Of a stretch of 64,000 nt of DNA, positions 9,882-18,670 are shown piece by piece. The translations under genes and the position numbers were made by a program. The notes below the pieces were generated by a model. That model saw only the letters and a program-made list of their open reading frames with translations, made no database searches and had not been told where the DNA came from. Positions within the stretch are counted from its first letter, which is position 1. Each line of letters starts with the position of its first letter. The stretch is from Treponema sp. (GTDB lineage: Bacteria > Spirochaetota > Spirochaetia > Treponematales > Treponemataceae), in the NCBI GenBank assembly GCA_024402665.1, contig JAKSTI010000009.1, positions 1 through 64,000 of the forward strand, given 5' to 3'.

Positions 9882-10351
9882 TAATCGTCCAATTCAGGGA
9901 TATGAGTTTTCAAAACTTTCATGAAGTCTTCGCCGGAAACTCCTTCTCTAAGGCAGGCAAACATACAGTTATCTCCTGCAACAGTTCCTAAAACTTCATC
10001 AAGATTTAAATTATCAAGGGCATTACAAACCGTATTAGCATGACCTGGGAAAGTTTTAATTACTACAATATTCCCGCTAAAATCAATGCTTACATACCCT
10101 CTTAAAAAGTCCTGAACGTAAATAATCTGATTTTCTGCATTTTCTACATCCCCGGGTAAAGCATACATATAACCAGATTTGCCATCAGGAACTTTTCCAA
10201 CTTTCAATAATTTTAAGTCGCGGCTTAAGGTTGCCTGTGTTACTTCATAACCGTCTTTCAAAAGCAAATCAAGTAAATCATCCTGACTTTCAATGCGGTT
10301 ATTTTTAATAAGATTTTTAATCAACTTAAGGCGTGACTGTCGTTCCTTCAT
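9881..10351 (-). CDS. argR: ArgR-family arginine repressor
   Basis: ArgR is a hexameric, arginine-sensing DNA-binding protein. At 156 aa this one has the family length, an N-terminal winged helix (VTQATLSRD, residues 37-45) and a C-terminal oligomerisation/arginine domain with PGHANTVC and GTVAGDN (122-128). AGAGGA precedes the ATG. Its stop overlaps the start of the threonine synthase-like gene by one base, so the two are co-expressed. No arginine biosynthesis gene is nearby. Its targets are unknown; an AT-rich imperfect palindrome upstream may be an autoregulatory site. Confidence 0.88.
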   Translation of the reverse strand: MKERQSRLKLIKNLIKNNRIESQDDLLDLLLKDGYEVTQATLSRDLKLLKVGKVPDGKSGYMYALPGDVENAENQIIYVQDFLRGYVSIDFSGNIVVIKTFPGHANTVCNALDNLNLDEVLGTVAGDNCMFACLREGVSGEDFMKVLKTHIPELDD

Positions 10352-10373
10352 TTTTTCCTCTGGAGCTTTTAGA

Positions 10374-10396
10374 ATAAATTAAATCAATTAAATAAT
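10374..10396 (-). promoter_or_regulatory. Possible ARG-box-like operator upstream of argR
   Basis: Read on the minus strand this is TTAATTGATTTAA inside ATTAT...TTTATT, an imperfect AT-rich palindrome some 25 nt before the argR start. ARG boxes are AT-rich palindromes of about 18 bp. The match is weak in a genome this AT-rich. Confidence 0.2.
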
Positions 10397-10436
10397 ACCT
10401 AAAAAACAGAGAAAAAACAATGCTAAACAAAATAGT

Positions 10437-11117
10437 CTATTCTATGGCCTGCAATTCAAGAGCAATTTCTTCCATTTCCTGATCTGTCATAGCAATTGTT
10501 TCTGCAACGCGATACAGTTCTCTTCTGATGCTGTCTGGAACTTTTGTTGAAGTTTTGTATCTCAACTGATGTTCAAGACTGGCCCAGAAATCCATGGCAA
10601 TTGTTCTAAGCTGGATTTCAACACGAACATCATGCTCTGTCTTAGAAAGATAAACCGGGATTTCCACTACAAGATGAAGGCTTCTGTAACCTGAATCTTT
10701 TGGTGTTTCAATGTAATCTTTTTGGCTTACAAGTTTTAGATCTGGCTGTTTAAGCAGCATATCTCTAACTGCATAAATGTCTGAAATATAAGGGCAGATA
10801 ACTCTTACACCGGCAATATCGCAAAGATTTTTAATCATTGAATCAAAAGTGATTGGGAGATGTTTTTTTTCAAGCTTAGCCGCAATGCTGTCTGGGGCTT
10901 TGATTCTTGATTTTACAGTCTCTATTGGATTTCTTTTTTTGCTGACAACACTTTCTTTACTTAAAATATCTAATTTTGTTTCAATCTGTTTAATTGCACT
11001 TTCATACACCATCATAATCTGCTGAAACTGAAATGCCATTTTGTAAAAATCGTTGGCGTTTTCCAGATCACTTTGTTTTATGGCAGGAAGTGCCGAAGTT
11101 AATTTTTTCTCGCTCAT
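10437..11117 (-). CDS. Small alarmone synthetase (RelA/SpoT domain only)
   Basis: This enzyme should transfer pyrophosphate from ATP to GTP/GDP to make (p)ppGpp. The 226-residue protein carries only the synthetase domain: NPIETVKSRIK, DIAGVRVICPY, the G-loop ETPKDSGYRSLHL and EIQLRTIAMDFWASLEH. It has no HD hydrolase, TGS or ACT regions, so it is RelQ/RelP-like. The ATG at 11117 has no Shine-Dalgarno; TTGACG and TATTAT (11156-11130, spacer 15) lie so close that the mRNA leader would be only a few bases. It is transcribed away from the lipoprotein/barrel pair. Confidence 0.87.
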   Translation of the reverse strand: MSEKKLTSALPAIKQSDLENANDFYKMAFQFQQIMMVYESAIKQIETKLDILSKESVVSKKRNPIETVKSRIKAPDSIAAKLEKKHLPITFDSMIKNLCDIAGVRVICPYISDIYAVRDMLLKQPDLKLVSQKDYIETPKDSGYRSLHLVVEIPVYLSKTEHDVRVEIQLRTIAMDFWASLEHQLRYKTSTKVPDSIRRELYRVAETIAMTDQEMEEIALELQAIE

Positions 11118-11165
11118 ACTATTTAAAAAATAATAGAACGAGAATGGTAACGTCAATAAAAAAAT

Positions 11166-11735
11166 TTAAAATCTGATTCCGATTACAGCTCTTATTCCAA
11201 AGTTGTTTATGATATCGACTTGAGTTCCAAAATCCTTAAAAAACTGGACATTAGAAATAGTGTAATCAACTAAGCCAAGTCCTCCATAAAATCCCCTTCG
11301 GCTGGGACCAGAAAGGATGAAATCTGCACTAATCTGGGTATAAAGTCCTGCGCCACCAAAAAGCATGTAATGAACTCCGCCAGCAGCAGTTGTTACCAGT
11401 TCAAGGCGCAGTTTCCCTAAATCGCAAAGTTTGTAAGAAAATCCACCTAAACCGGCATAATAAACTCCGACATATTTAAAACCAGCCTGTAATCCTGCAA
11501 GGTAATGAATATCTTTTGGGTCAGAAGTGTCAAAATCCCAGCTGATTGAAAGTGATATTCCTGAAACTGGAAAAAGATCTGTTGATGAAGAAAATGGGTT
11601 ACTATTATTAAAGCAATCATTGTGAATTTCTGATAAAACAGATGGTCCATCAATATCCAGCTGAATCATTGGATATGCAAAACTAAATGATGAAATTCCT
11701 GCTAAAATCAATAAAGATAAAATAAACTTTTTCAT
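11166..11735 (-). CDS. Small outer-membrane beta-barrel-like protein
   Basis: The 189-residue product has a signal peptide (about 20 residues, ending SFAYP), alternating hydrophobic strands rich in Gly and Tyr, and C-terminal IGIRF, consistent with a small barrel of eight or so strands. Function unknown. Its ATG overlaps the stop of the upstream lipoprotein gene (TAATG), and GGAGAT inside that gene serves as its ribosome-binding site. The two products are probably made together and act at the outer membrane. Confidence 0.6.
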   Translation of the reverse strand: MKKFILSLLILAGISSFSFAYPMIQLDIDGPSVLSEIHNDCFNNSNPFSSSTDLFPVSGISLSISWDFDTSDPKDIHYLAGLQAGFKYVGVYYAGLGGFSYKLCDLGKLRLELVTTAAGGVHYMLFGGAGLYTQISADFILSGPSRRGFYGGLGLVDYTISNVQFFKDFGTQVDIINNFGIRAVIGIRF

Positions 11736-12931
11736 TATAAATCTCCTAAAGTGATAGTCTTAACTTGTGTAAAAGAAACAGTCTGGGCATCAAAGCAATA
11801 AATATTTATTTGCCCATCATAACTGTCTACAAAGAAGATTTTATTTCCGCGGATAAATGTATCATCACATCTTGGAATAGCAATTTCTGCAGAAACTTTA
11901 GTAGCGGTTGCTGTACTTATATTGATTTCATAAGGGCTCCATTTTTCATCATAAGCACCGGTAAAAGCATATAATTTGCCATTAAGTCTGGCAGCGGCTC
12001 TAATAGATTTATCTGAACCAAAATCAATTTCAGTAATTTGTTTTGTTGAAAGATTGATTGTCACTAAACTTGCTTCATTTGCAGGGTTATTTGTATAAAT
12101 ATGTTTTCTTAAAACAAGATTCTCTGTATCTGCATACAAAAGTTCATAATAGTATCTGTTTTCCCATCCATCATAGATATCATAAGTTCCTGACATGTTT
12201 GGAAGTTCTGCAAAAGAATTTTCAAGGCCAAGTGTTGTTTTATTAAGTTTTTTGATTACTGTTTTACTTTCTTCGTTTTCATCACGGTCTGTTCTGTAAA
12301 TGACCCAGACAGTTCCATTGCTGTCTGTAACCGAAGAGAGATCTCCTAAAGAAGGCCAGGAATCATCAAAAAGTAATCCTTCTCTTGTTTTTTTTGTTAC
12401 AGGATCAATTTCTATAGCTCTGCATTTAAGTTTATTGTCGGTGTAATCATAATGGCCGGAGAACAAAATAGGAGATGTTCCTGGGGCAAATTCTTTGGCT
12501 GCCCATTTTGTAGAAAAAAGGCTGTTTTTAGGAAAAGCCTGAGTTTTAATTGATGAACCGTCTGGTGTTATATAATTAAGATTGTATTCTCCCAGTCCAT
12601 AAAAAATGGAGCTGTTGTCTTCCAATGTAGCCTGAGTCATAAGAACTTGGATTCCGCGGAATGATCGGTCAGGGGAATAAACATAATCGTAAACTGAGTT
12701 AGATTCCCAGTCGTAAATTGCCAGGAGAGAGCCATACCTTCTTGTTGTGGAATATTCGTTATGTTCGAATGTCTGGGATAAAGTTGATGTAATGATTACA
12801 GGTTTGTTCAGTGATGAAAAATCTGAAAATGTTGTCTTCTCTCTGATTTTGTAGTCTTTGTTTACAGGTGTCCATGTGCACCCAATTAAAGCTAGTGACA
12901 GAAGAGGTAGTGATAGGAATTTTAGTTTCAT
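11735..12931 (-). CDS. Lipoprotein, possible beta-propeller
   Basis: The ATG at 12931 follows CGGAGAAA. The product (398 aa) begins with a lipoprotein signal whose lipobox is LIGC. The mature part has repeated strand-turn units with W/Y/D-rich blades (for example NGTVWVIYRTD, NGKLYAFTGAYDEKW, GNKIFFVDSYDGQ), which look like a seven-bladed propeller without enzymatic motifs. The function is unknown. It is coupled to the barrel gene downstream, suggesting a two-component outer-envelope assembly. Confidence 0.6.
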   Translation of the reverse strand: MKLKFLSLPLLSLALIGCTWTPVNKDYKIREKTTFSDFSSLNKPVIITSTLSQTFEHNEYSTTRRYGSLLAIYDWESNSVYDYVYSPDRSFRGIQVLMTQATLEDNSSIFYGLGEYNLNYITPDGSSIKTQAFPKNSLFSTKWAAKEFAPGTSPILFSGHYDYTDNKLKCRAIEIDPVTKKTREGLLFDDSWPSLGDLSSVTDSNGTVWVIYRTDRDENEESKTVIKKLNKTTLGLENSFAELPNMSGTYDIYDGWENRYYYELLYADTENLVLRKHIYTNNPANEASLVTINLSTKQITEIDFGSDKSIRAAARLNGKLYAFTGAYDEKWSPYEINISTATATKVSAEIAIPRCDDTFIRGNKIFFVDSYDGQINIYCFDAQTVSFTQVKTITLGDL

Positions 12932-13038
12932 AAATTTTCTCCGTTTTCTTTTTGAAATGATTCGCATAGATTAACTACGCATAGTCAATTATATAATAAA
13001 AACGGTTTTTTGTAAGTTACAGATTGGAAAATAATAAA

Positions 13039-13085
13039 AAAAGACTGCCGAAAAAAAACATTATGTTTCTTTTATGACAGTCTTC
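13039..13085 (-). terminator. pgi terminator
   Basis: Read on the minus strand, AAGACTG...CAGTCTT pairs around an A/T-rich inner stem and is followed by T7. It lies 27 bp after the pgi stop. Confidence 0.7.
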
Positions 13086-13111
13086 TGGTAAAAATTAGAA
13101 TATAAGTTCTT

Positions 13112-14695
13112 TTATTTAATTAAAAGATTTACAAATGCTTTAAGAGCACCTGTTGCTCCACCATTTAATACAGTTGTAGCAAGCTTCTTACCAAGCTGAA
13201 CACCTTCCTGGTCAAAACTGTTTACGTTCCAAACGAATCCCTGGAACATAACTTTGTTTTCGTAGTGAGCAAGCAATGCACCTAAAGATTTAGGATTTAC
13301 GTCTTTACCGTAAATCAAGCTTGAAGGACGGCCACCGGCAAATGCTTTGTTTGGATTTTCATCTTTTTTACCGCAGGCAAAAGCTACAATCTGAGCTGTT
13401 ACGTTTGCGCAAAGTTTTGTCTGGCTAGTTGAACCTTTAATTGTTACATCGTCACCAGTCTGATTTTCCTGGAAAGCAATGAACTGTAATGGAACAATGT
13501 CTGTTCCCTGGTGCAACAACTGATAGAATGAGTGCTGACCGTTTGTTCCTGGTTCACCAAAAATTACAGGACCAGTTACATAGTCAATTTTTTCACCAAA
13601 ACGGTTTACAGATTTACCATTAGATTCCATATCAAGCTGCTGCAAATGAGCTGGGAAGCGTGAAAGAGCCTGTGAATATGGAAGAATTGCAGTTGCAGGA
13701 TATTCCTGAACGTTTCTTTCGTAAACACCAATCAAAGCGTCCATCAAAGCTGGGTTTTCGCAGATGTTTTTGTTCAAAGAAAGTTTATCTTCTTCTGCAG
13801 CACCATCAAGGAAGTCCTGGAATACTTTTGGTCCGAATGCAAGTGAAAGAATTGCTCCACCTACACCAGAAGTTGAAGAATAACGACCACCAATGTAATC
13901 ATCCATATAGAAAGCAGCCATGTAGTCTGGGTTGTGAGCCAATGGAGAAGTTTCAGATGTAACAGCAATCATGTGTTTAGAAGCATCGCAGCCAGCAGCT
14001 TTAATGAATTCTTTTACAAATGATTCGTTTGTTAAAGTTTCAAGTGTAGTTCCTGATTTAGAAACCAAAATGAAGATTGTTTTAGAAATGTCTAATTTTT
14101 TGCAAACAGCTGCTGCATCGTCTGGGTCAACATTAGAAATGAAGTTTGCTTCCATTTTGAAAGTATTGTTTTTCTTTGCCCAGTTTTCCAAAGCAAGGTA
14201 CATAGCGCGTGGACCAAGATCAGAACCACCAATACCAATCTGACAAACTGTTGTATATTTTTCACCCTTTTCGTTTACAAGTTTTCCAGAGTGAACATCG
14301 TTAGCAAAATCAGCAATGCGTTTTACTTCGTTGATGTAGAATTCGCGCTTGTTTACGCCATCAGCCATAACGTCTTTTCCAAGCTGACCGCGTGTAAGCT
14401 GATGAAGAACCATACGATTTTCACCAGTGTTGATTACAGAGCCATTCAACAAATCCTGATATTTTTCAACAAGCTGCTGCTCTTCTGCAAGTTCTGCCAA
14501 AGTCTTAAGAATCTGTTCATTTACCTGTTTCGCAGCGTAATTGTAAGTAAGATTTCCACCCATTGGGATAGAATACTTTGCAATTCTGTCAGCTGCATTT
14601 ACAGAAGAAAGTTCATCGGCAACAGAAACAGCACCTTTCAATGACAACAATTTCTTCCATGAAGAAAGTTTGTCTGCGTTTGTCCAGTTAATCAT
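13112..14695 (-). CDS. pgi: Glucose-6-phosphate isomerase
   Basis: Pgi interconverts glucose 6-phosphate and fructose 6-phosphate in glycolysis. The 527-residue protein shows the family signatures: QIGIGGSDLGPRAMYLAL, VSKSGTTLETLTNE, the block around QQLDMESNGKSV with the catalytic Glu, and GEPGTNGQHSFYQLLHQG with the catalytic His. The length is typical. AAGGAA precedes the ATG. It is monocistronic with its own terminator, and links sugar uptake and glucan breakdown elsewhere in the window to glycolysis. Confidence 0.96.
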   Translation of the reverse strand: MINWTNADKLSSWKKLLSLKGAVSVADELSSVNAADRIAKYSIPMGGNLTYNYAAKQVNEQILKTLAELAEEQQLVEKYQDLLNGSVINTGENRMVLHQLTRGQLGKDVMADGVNKREFYINEVKRIADFANDVHSGKLVNEKGEKYTTVCQIGIGGSDLGPRAMYLALENWAKKNNTFKMEANFISNVDPDDAAAVCKKLDISKTIFILVSKSGTTLETLTNESFVKEFIKAAGCDASKHMIAVTSETSPLAHNPDYMAAFYMDDYIGGRYSSTSGVGGAILSLAFGPKVFQDFLDGAAEEDKLSLNKNICENPALMDALIGVYERNVQEYPATAILPYSQALSRFPAHLQQLDMESNGKSVNRFGEKIDYVTGPVIFGEPGTNGQHSFYQLLHQGTDIVPLQFIAFQENQTGDDVTIKGSTSQTKLCANVTAQIVAFACGKKDENPNKAFAGGRPSSLIYGKDVNPKSLGALLAHYENKVMFQGFVWNVNSFDQEGVQLGKKLATTVLNGGATGALKAFVNLLIK

Positions 14696-14863
14696 ATATA
14701 TTTCCTTAAAAAAATTGTTTGTATTTTTTAAAAAGTATAGTGGATTTCCCCTATGTAGTAAATTAGAATTTTTTAAAAGTAGGCCAATTTCTGATGTATA
14801 AAAGTATTAATTTATAGTAAAAATTTTTTATTAATAAACATGTTGAAAGTGGGCTTTTGGCAC

Positions 14864-14891
14864 TTGACAATTTTCCTATCTGGAATAAAAT
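14864..14891 (+). promoter_or_regulatory. Strong promoter giving a leaderless PTS IIA mRNA
   Basis: A consensus TTGACA (14864-14869), 16-bp spacer and TAAAAT (14886-14891) place the transcription start at about 14898. That is the A of the ATG at 14899, or one base before it. There is no Shine-Dalgarno. Confidence 0.7.
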
Positions 14892-14898
14892 GAGAAAT

Positions 14899-15345
14899 AT
14901 GGATTTGAGAACAGTATTAACAACAGACACAGTAAATCTTCATTTGAAAGGAACAACAAAAGAAGAAATCGTTGATGAAATGATTGACGTTCTTTTTAAG
15001 GCTGGAAAGGTTACTGATAAAACAGCAGCTCGCGAATGCGTATTAGATCGCGAAAGAAAAATGTCTACAGGAATGAAGCATGGTATTGCTATTCCTCATG
15101 GAAAGACAGACACAGTTACTGACCTTGTAGCTTGTATTGGTATTTCTGATAACCCAGTTGATTTTGATTCATTGGATCAGGAACCATGTAGAATCTTCAT
15201 CATGACACTTTCACCAGTAAACAAAACTGGTCCACATCTTCAGTTCCTTGCTGAAGTAAGTTTATTGTTCAAGAGTCCTGAAAAACGTCAGGAAATTCTT
15301 GATACTCAGGATAAAGCTGAAGTTATTCGTATTTTGACTGAATAG
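14899..15345 (+). CDS. PTS IIA protein, fructose/nitrogen (PtsN) type
   Basis: The 148-residue protein is a stand-alone PTS EIIA type-2 domain. The phosphorylated histidine is His67 in GMKHGIAIPHGKT. No EIIB or EIIC genes are adjacent, so a regulatory phospho-relay role like PtsN is more likely than sugar transport. I place the start at the ATG at 14899 because the consensus promoter ends eight bases earlier; the in-frame TTG at 14857 overlaps the -35 box, and ATG 14890 lies inside the -10 box. It is followed by two hairpins, the second a terminator. Confidence 0.85.
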   Translation: MDLRTVLTTDTVNLHLKGTTKEEIVDEMIDVLFKAGKVTDKTAARECVLDRERKMSTGMKHGIAIPHGKTDTVTDLVACIGISDNPVDFDSLDQEPCRIFIMTLSPVNKTGPHLQFLAEVSLLFKSPEKRQEILDTQDKAEVIRILTE

Positions 15346-15354
15346 ATTTACTTT

Positions 15355-15417
15355 GGTGGTTTCAAGTGCCACCTGAAATACAAGACGGTGGTTTATAAGC
15401 CACCGTTTATTTTTTTA
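15355..15417 (+). terminator. Two hairpins after the PTS IIA gene
   Basis: GGTGG/CCACC (15355-15373) is followed by ACGGTGG/CCACCGT (15385-15406) and a T-rich tract. The second is a normal intrinsic terminator. Confidence 0.75.
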
Positions 15418-15462
15418 ACCGACATGTTTTCAATCATAAAAAAATACTATAAGGATAGATTA

Positions 15463-15951
15463 ATGAAATTAGATCCAGTTTTTGAAGTAAAAGCAAACAA
15501 ACTTTATAAATTAGCAGATGGTAAAGAAGTTGCACCATCATCACTTAAACTTATTGATATCAAATGGTCGGAAGTTGAACTTGAACCTGAAAGTTATAAT
15601 GAAGCTCTTCTTGCAGATCTTCGTGAACAGTTAAAACCTCTTGATGATTCTGATACATTTGTGATTCTAAATCCTATTGTAGATAAAGACCTTACAACTC
15701 AGGATTCAGTTGAACTTTTTATTAACGCTTATAATCACACAGCACGCAGAATTAAGGATTGCACTTGTATTGCAGGATTCCTTTTACCACAAGCCCTTAT
15801 GGTTTATGAAAAAGGCGCTGTTTCTGGTCCTAATCAGTTTATAGAAGCCCTTGCCGTAAAACATGCTCAGTACGTGTATTTTTCAACTGCAGATGATTTA
15901 AATAAATCTCAGATGGATTCAAAGGACAGCATTGCCATTTATGGAAACTGA
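15463..15951 (+). CDS. Protein of unknown function
   Basis: I do not recognise this 162-residue protein. It is acidic and soluble, with no signal peptide or membrane segment. The N-terminal half looks like a small beta domain (FEVKANKLYKLADGKEV) and the rest alternates helix and strand (SDTFVILNPIVDK, YVYFSTADDL). The ATG at 15463 follows AAGGATA; an upstream in-frame start near 15388 falls inside the terminator. It overlaps the start of the SLT transglycosylase gene by 11 bases and is probably co-transcribed with it. Confidence 0.6.
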   Translation: MKLDPVFEVKANKLYKLADGKEVAPSSLKLIDIKWSEVELEPESYNEALLADLREQLKPLDDSDTFVILNPIVDKDLTTQDSVELFINAYNHTARRIKDCTCIAGFLLPQALMVYEKGAVSGPNQFIEALAVKHAQYVYFSTADDLNKSQMDSKDSIAIYGN

Positions 15952-16744
15952 TGAATGCTATGAAAGAAATTTCCCGGTTTTCTCTGTCTTTTTGATTTTC
16001 CTGACATCAATTTTTATGCTTGGGGCGTTTTTTATAAGCGTGTATCTTCCTGATAATGATATTGAATTAACAGAAGAGCAGCTTAAAATGGTAGCGATTG
16101 CCCCTTCAGATTCTAATTCCCTGGATGCTTCAGACGCTTTACTTTTAAATTCAGATGATGAAACTATGGCAGATTATATAGTTGATTATGTTTCTGATGT
16201 TTCATTCAAAAGTCTTGATAATGTAGCAGATAAGGGTCTTACTTTGTACCGCCAGTCTGTTTCAAGAAGCACCGTGGAATGGTTTTATACAGAAGTCACT
16301 GGTGATGCGGAAATTGCAAAAGCCATTCTTACTGAAGCAGACAAAAATGATATTCCTCTTTCACTGGCATTTTCTCTTGCTCACACAGAAAGTCATTACA
16401 GGGTACGGGCGGTTGGGCATAATACAAATGGTACTGTAGACAGGGGACTTTTCCAGTTAAACAGCAATTCTTTTCCTCAGCTAAGCGAAGAAGATTTTTT
16501 TGACCCACGAATCAGTGCAAAATACGGACTTGCTCATTTAAAGTTGTGTCTTAAAAAAGCAGGAAACAGCGTAAGTGCTCTTGCTATGTACAATGCGGGA
16601 ATGGGGCGGGTTAGTTCAAATAAAACTCCACAAATCACATTAAACTACATTGGAAATATCATAAGCTATCAGAATAAACTGGAGCAGCAGTTTACAAATG
16701 AGGTAGTTATTTTCTATGAAACTCAGCTGATTCCTGTAAAATAA
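15941..16744 (+). CDS. Membrane-anchored lytic transglycosylase (SLT domain)
   Basis: This should cleave peptidoglycan glycan strands in the periplasm. The 267-residue protein has one N-terminal membrane segment (about residues 10-33), a linker, then a C-terminal SLT domain: ILTEADKNDIPLSLAFSLAHTESHYR with the catalytic Glu near residue 150, then DRGLFQLNSNS, and LAMYNAGMGRV. The ATG at 15941 lies within the end of the preceding gene (11-base overlap), with AAGGA some 15 nt upstream; a TTG at 15932 is an alternative. It may help remodel the wall around envelope structures. Confidence 0.85.
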   Translation: METDECYERNFPVFSVFLIFLTSIFMLGAFFISVYLPDNDIELTEEQLKMVAIAPSDSNSLDASDALLLNSDDETMADYIVDYVSDVSFKSLDNVADKGLTLYRQSVSRSTVEWFYTEVTGDAEIAKAILTEADKNDIPLSLAFSLAHTESHYRVRAVGHNTNGTVDRGLFQLNSNSFPQLSEEDFFDPRISAKYGLAHLKLCLKKAGNSVSALAMYNAGMGRVSSNKTPQITLNYIGNIISYQNKLEQQFTNEVVIFYETQLIPVK

Positions 16745-16772
16745 TCCCACTTAAAATCATTGAATTAATTTA

Positions 16773-16790
16773 TTGTTAAACTTTTAACAG
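16773..16790 (+). promoter_or_regulatory. Rex operator upstream of rex
   Basis: TTGTTAA-ACTT-TTAACAG is a near-perfect palindrome matching the Rex-box consensus TTGTTAAN4TTAACAA at 13 of 14 fixed positions. It sits just upstream of a TTGCAT/17 bp/TACATT promoter (16794-16822), as expected for autoregulation. Confidence 0.8.
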
Positions 16791-16793
16791 TAT

Positions 16794-16822
16794 TTGCATT
16801 TTTAACACAAATTTGCTACATT
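16794..16822 (+). promoter_or_regulatory. rex operon promoter
   Basis: TTGCAT (16794-16799), 17-bp spacer, TACATT (16817-16822), adjoining the Rex box. A second candidate (TTGACC 16860-16865, 17 bp, TAAAAT 16883-16888) overlaps the rex ATG and would need a later start codon, so I prefer the upstream one. Confidence 0.5.
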
Positions 16823-16886
16823 TTAACTGGAATTCAACCAAATTCCCTATGAATTCAAATTGACCCCAAGTCTTAGAGAGCATAAA

Positions 16887-17519
16887 ATGAGCACTATAGT
16901 TGATTTACCTGAACCAACAAAAAAAAGGATGATCCAGCTGCTTCAGATTTTGAAGTCATGGTCTTCTGATAAAATAACATCAATGGCAATCAGTAATGCT
17001 ACCGGTTGGAAAGACAGTCTGATTCGTCATGATTTATGGTTGGTAGGTTTTCATAAAGGTGTTTCAAACGGATATTATGTAAAAGAACTTATAGAAGTTC
17101 TGGAACAAATACTTGGACTTGAATCTCACCTTGAAGCAGAAAATCAGATTTCTGTAAAAAAGAATTGCTGCATAGTTGGTCTTGGCCGATTAGGTGCAGC
17201 TCTTCTTGATGAAAATCTGGTTGAAGGCAGTCCTTTTGTTATAAAAGCAGGCTTTGATTCTAACGTAAACCGTGTAGAAATCTTGCGCTCTACTTTCCCT
17301 CTTTACCCTGCCAGTGAAATGCAGTTTGTAATCAGGAAAGAAAAAATTGAATACGCAGTTCTTACAGTCCCGAGCAAAGATGCCCAGCAAATGACAGATC
17401 GCCTTGTCACATCCGGAATTAAAGGGATTGTAAATATGACCAACCTTATATTGAAAGTCCCCGAAAATATCAAAGTAGAAAATATTTCTATTTTGAATGC
17501 ATTAAACTTAGTTATTTAA
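16887..17519 (+). CDS. rex: Redox-sensing transcriptional repressor Rex
   Basis: Rex is a dimeric repressor that releases DNA when NADH rises. The 210-residue protein has an N-terminal winged helix (YxxLL-like region, then SNATGWKDSLIRHDLW) and a C-terminal Rossmann domain (CCIVGLGRLGAAL, then AVLTVPSKDAQQ) ending in a domain-swap helix region. A Rex box lies upstream. serC starts 15 nt after its stop, so Rex is the first gene of an operon with serine biosynthesis. The ATG at 16887 has only a weak Shine-Dalgarno (AGAGAG). Confidence 0.9.
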   Translation: MSTIVDLPEPTKKRMIQLLQILKSWSSDKITSMAISNATGWKDSLIRHDLWLVGFHKGVSNGYYVKELIEVLEQILGLESHLEAENQISVKKNCCIVGLGRLGAALLDENLVEGSPFVIKAGFDSNVNRVEILRSTFPLYPASEMQFVIRKEKIEYAVLTVPSKDAQQMTDRLVTSGIKGIVNMTNLILKVPENIKVENISILNALNLVI

Positions 17520-17534
17520 TAGGAGAAAATAAAT

Positions 17535-18665
17535 ATGTCTAGAGTGTACAATTTTAGTGCAGGTCCTTCTTGTTTACCTGAAGAAGTTTTGCAGGCATGT
17601 GCTGCAGAAATGATGGATTACAATGGAACTGGTCAGTCTGTTATGGAAATGAGCCACCGTTCAAAGGCTTATGAACCAATCATTCAGGATGCTGAAGCAA
17701 TGGTTCGCAAATTGATGAATGTTCCAGATAACTACAAAGTATTGTTCGTACAGGGTGGTGGTTCAACTCAGTTTGCTATGGTTGCACAGAACCTTGGTAT
17801 TAAAAATAAAAAAGCTGCTTACATCGAAACTGGTGTTTGGGCAAAAAAAGCTGCTGCAGAAGCAAAAAAACTTGGTGTTGCAGTTGATGTAATTGCTTCA
17901 TCAAAAGATAAAAACTACTCTTACATCCCAAAAGTTGAAAAAGTTGAAGGCGACTACGACTATGTTTACATCTGTTTCAACAACACAATCATGGGAACTC
18001 ACTATGAATACATTCCAGAAACAGGAAACATTCCATTGGTAGCAGATATTTCTTCTTGTGTACTTTCTGAACCACTTGATGTTTCTAAATTCGGACTTTT
18101 GTTCGCTGGTGCTCAGAAAAACTTGGCTCCTGCTGGTGTTACATTGGTAATCGTTCGCGAAGACTTGATTCCAGAAGTTGAAAATTGTCTTCCAGGCACA
18201 CCAACAATGCTCGCATACAAAACACACGCTGATAACGACTCTATGTACAATACACCTCCATGCTACACAATCTACGTACTTGGAAAAGTTCTTCACTGGA
18301 TTGAAGCTAACGGTGGTGCTGAAGGAATGCTTAAACGCAACAAGGAAAAGGCTGATTACCTTTACAACTTCCTTGATTCAAGCGATTTCTACCGTGCAAC
18401 AACAGAAGTTGGTTCACGCTCTTTAATGAACGTTCCATTCTTAACAAAATACTCTGTTGCAGGCGCTACAGACGAAGCTGTTCTTGCAAAAGAAAAAGAA
18501 ATCAACGACAAGTTCTGTAAAGAAGCTGCTGCTGCAGGTTTTGTAAACCTTAAAGGTCACCGCTTAGTAGGTGGTATGCGTGCCTCAATCTACAATGCAA
18601 TGTCTATTGAAGGCGTTAAGGCTTTGGTAGAATTCATGAAGAAATTCGCTGAAGAAAATAAATAA
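17535..18665 (+). CDS. serC: Phosphoserine aminotransferase
   Basis: SerC converts 3-phosphohydroxypyruvate plus glutamate to phosphoserine, the second step of serine synthesis. The 376-residue, fold-type I enzyme begins NFSAGPSCLPEEVL, has SHRSK and VQGGGSTQF phosphate-binding stretches, and the PLP lysine in FAGAQKNLAPAG. TAGGAG precedes the ATG. It lies between rex and serA; normally serC and serA would be adjacent, but here a GIY-YIG gene with repeats separates them. Its amino donor would come from GdhA. Confidence 0.95.
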   Translation: MSRVYNFSAGPSCLPEEVLQACAAEMMDYNGTGQSVMEMSHRSKAYEPIIQDAEAMVRKLMNVPDNYKVLFVQGGGSTQFAMVAQNLGIKNKKAAYIETGVWAKKAAAEAKKLGVAVDVIASSKDKNYSYIPKVEKVEGDYDYVYICFNNTIMGTHYEYIPETGNIPLVADISSCVLSEPLDVSKFGLLFAGAQKNLAPAGVTLVIVREDLIPEVENCLPGTPTMLAYKTHADNDSMYNTPPCYTIYVLGKVLHWIEANGGAEGMLKRNKEKADYLYNFLDSSDFYRATTEVGSRSLMNVPFLTKYSVAGATDEAVLAKEKEINDKFCKEAAAAGFVNLKGHRLVGGMRASIYNAMSIEGVKALVEFMKKFAEENK

Positions 18666-18670
18666 TATAC

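Noticed and set aside
14857-14898. TTG or ATG 14890 start for the PTS IIA protein
   Set aside because: These codons overlap the -35 and -10 boxes of a consensus promoter, so they would not be in the mRNA.
16860-16888. TTGACC/17/TAAAAT as the main rex promoter
   Set aside because: The match is good, but its -10 overlaps the rex ATG and no alternative start codon follows in frame; the promoter beside the Rex box fits better.
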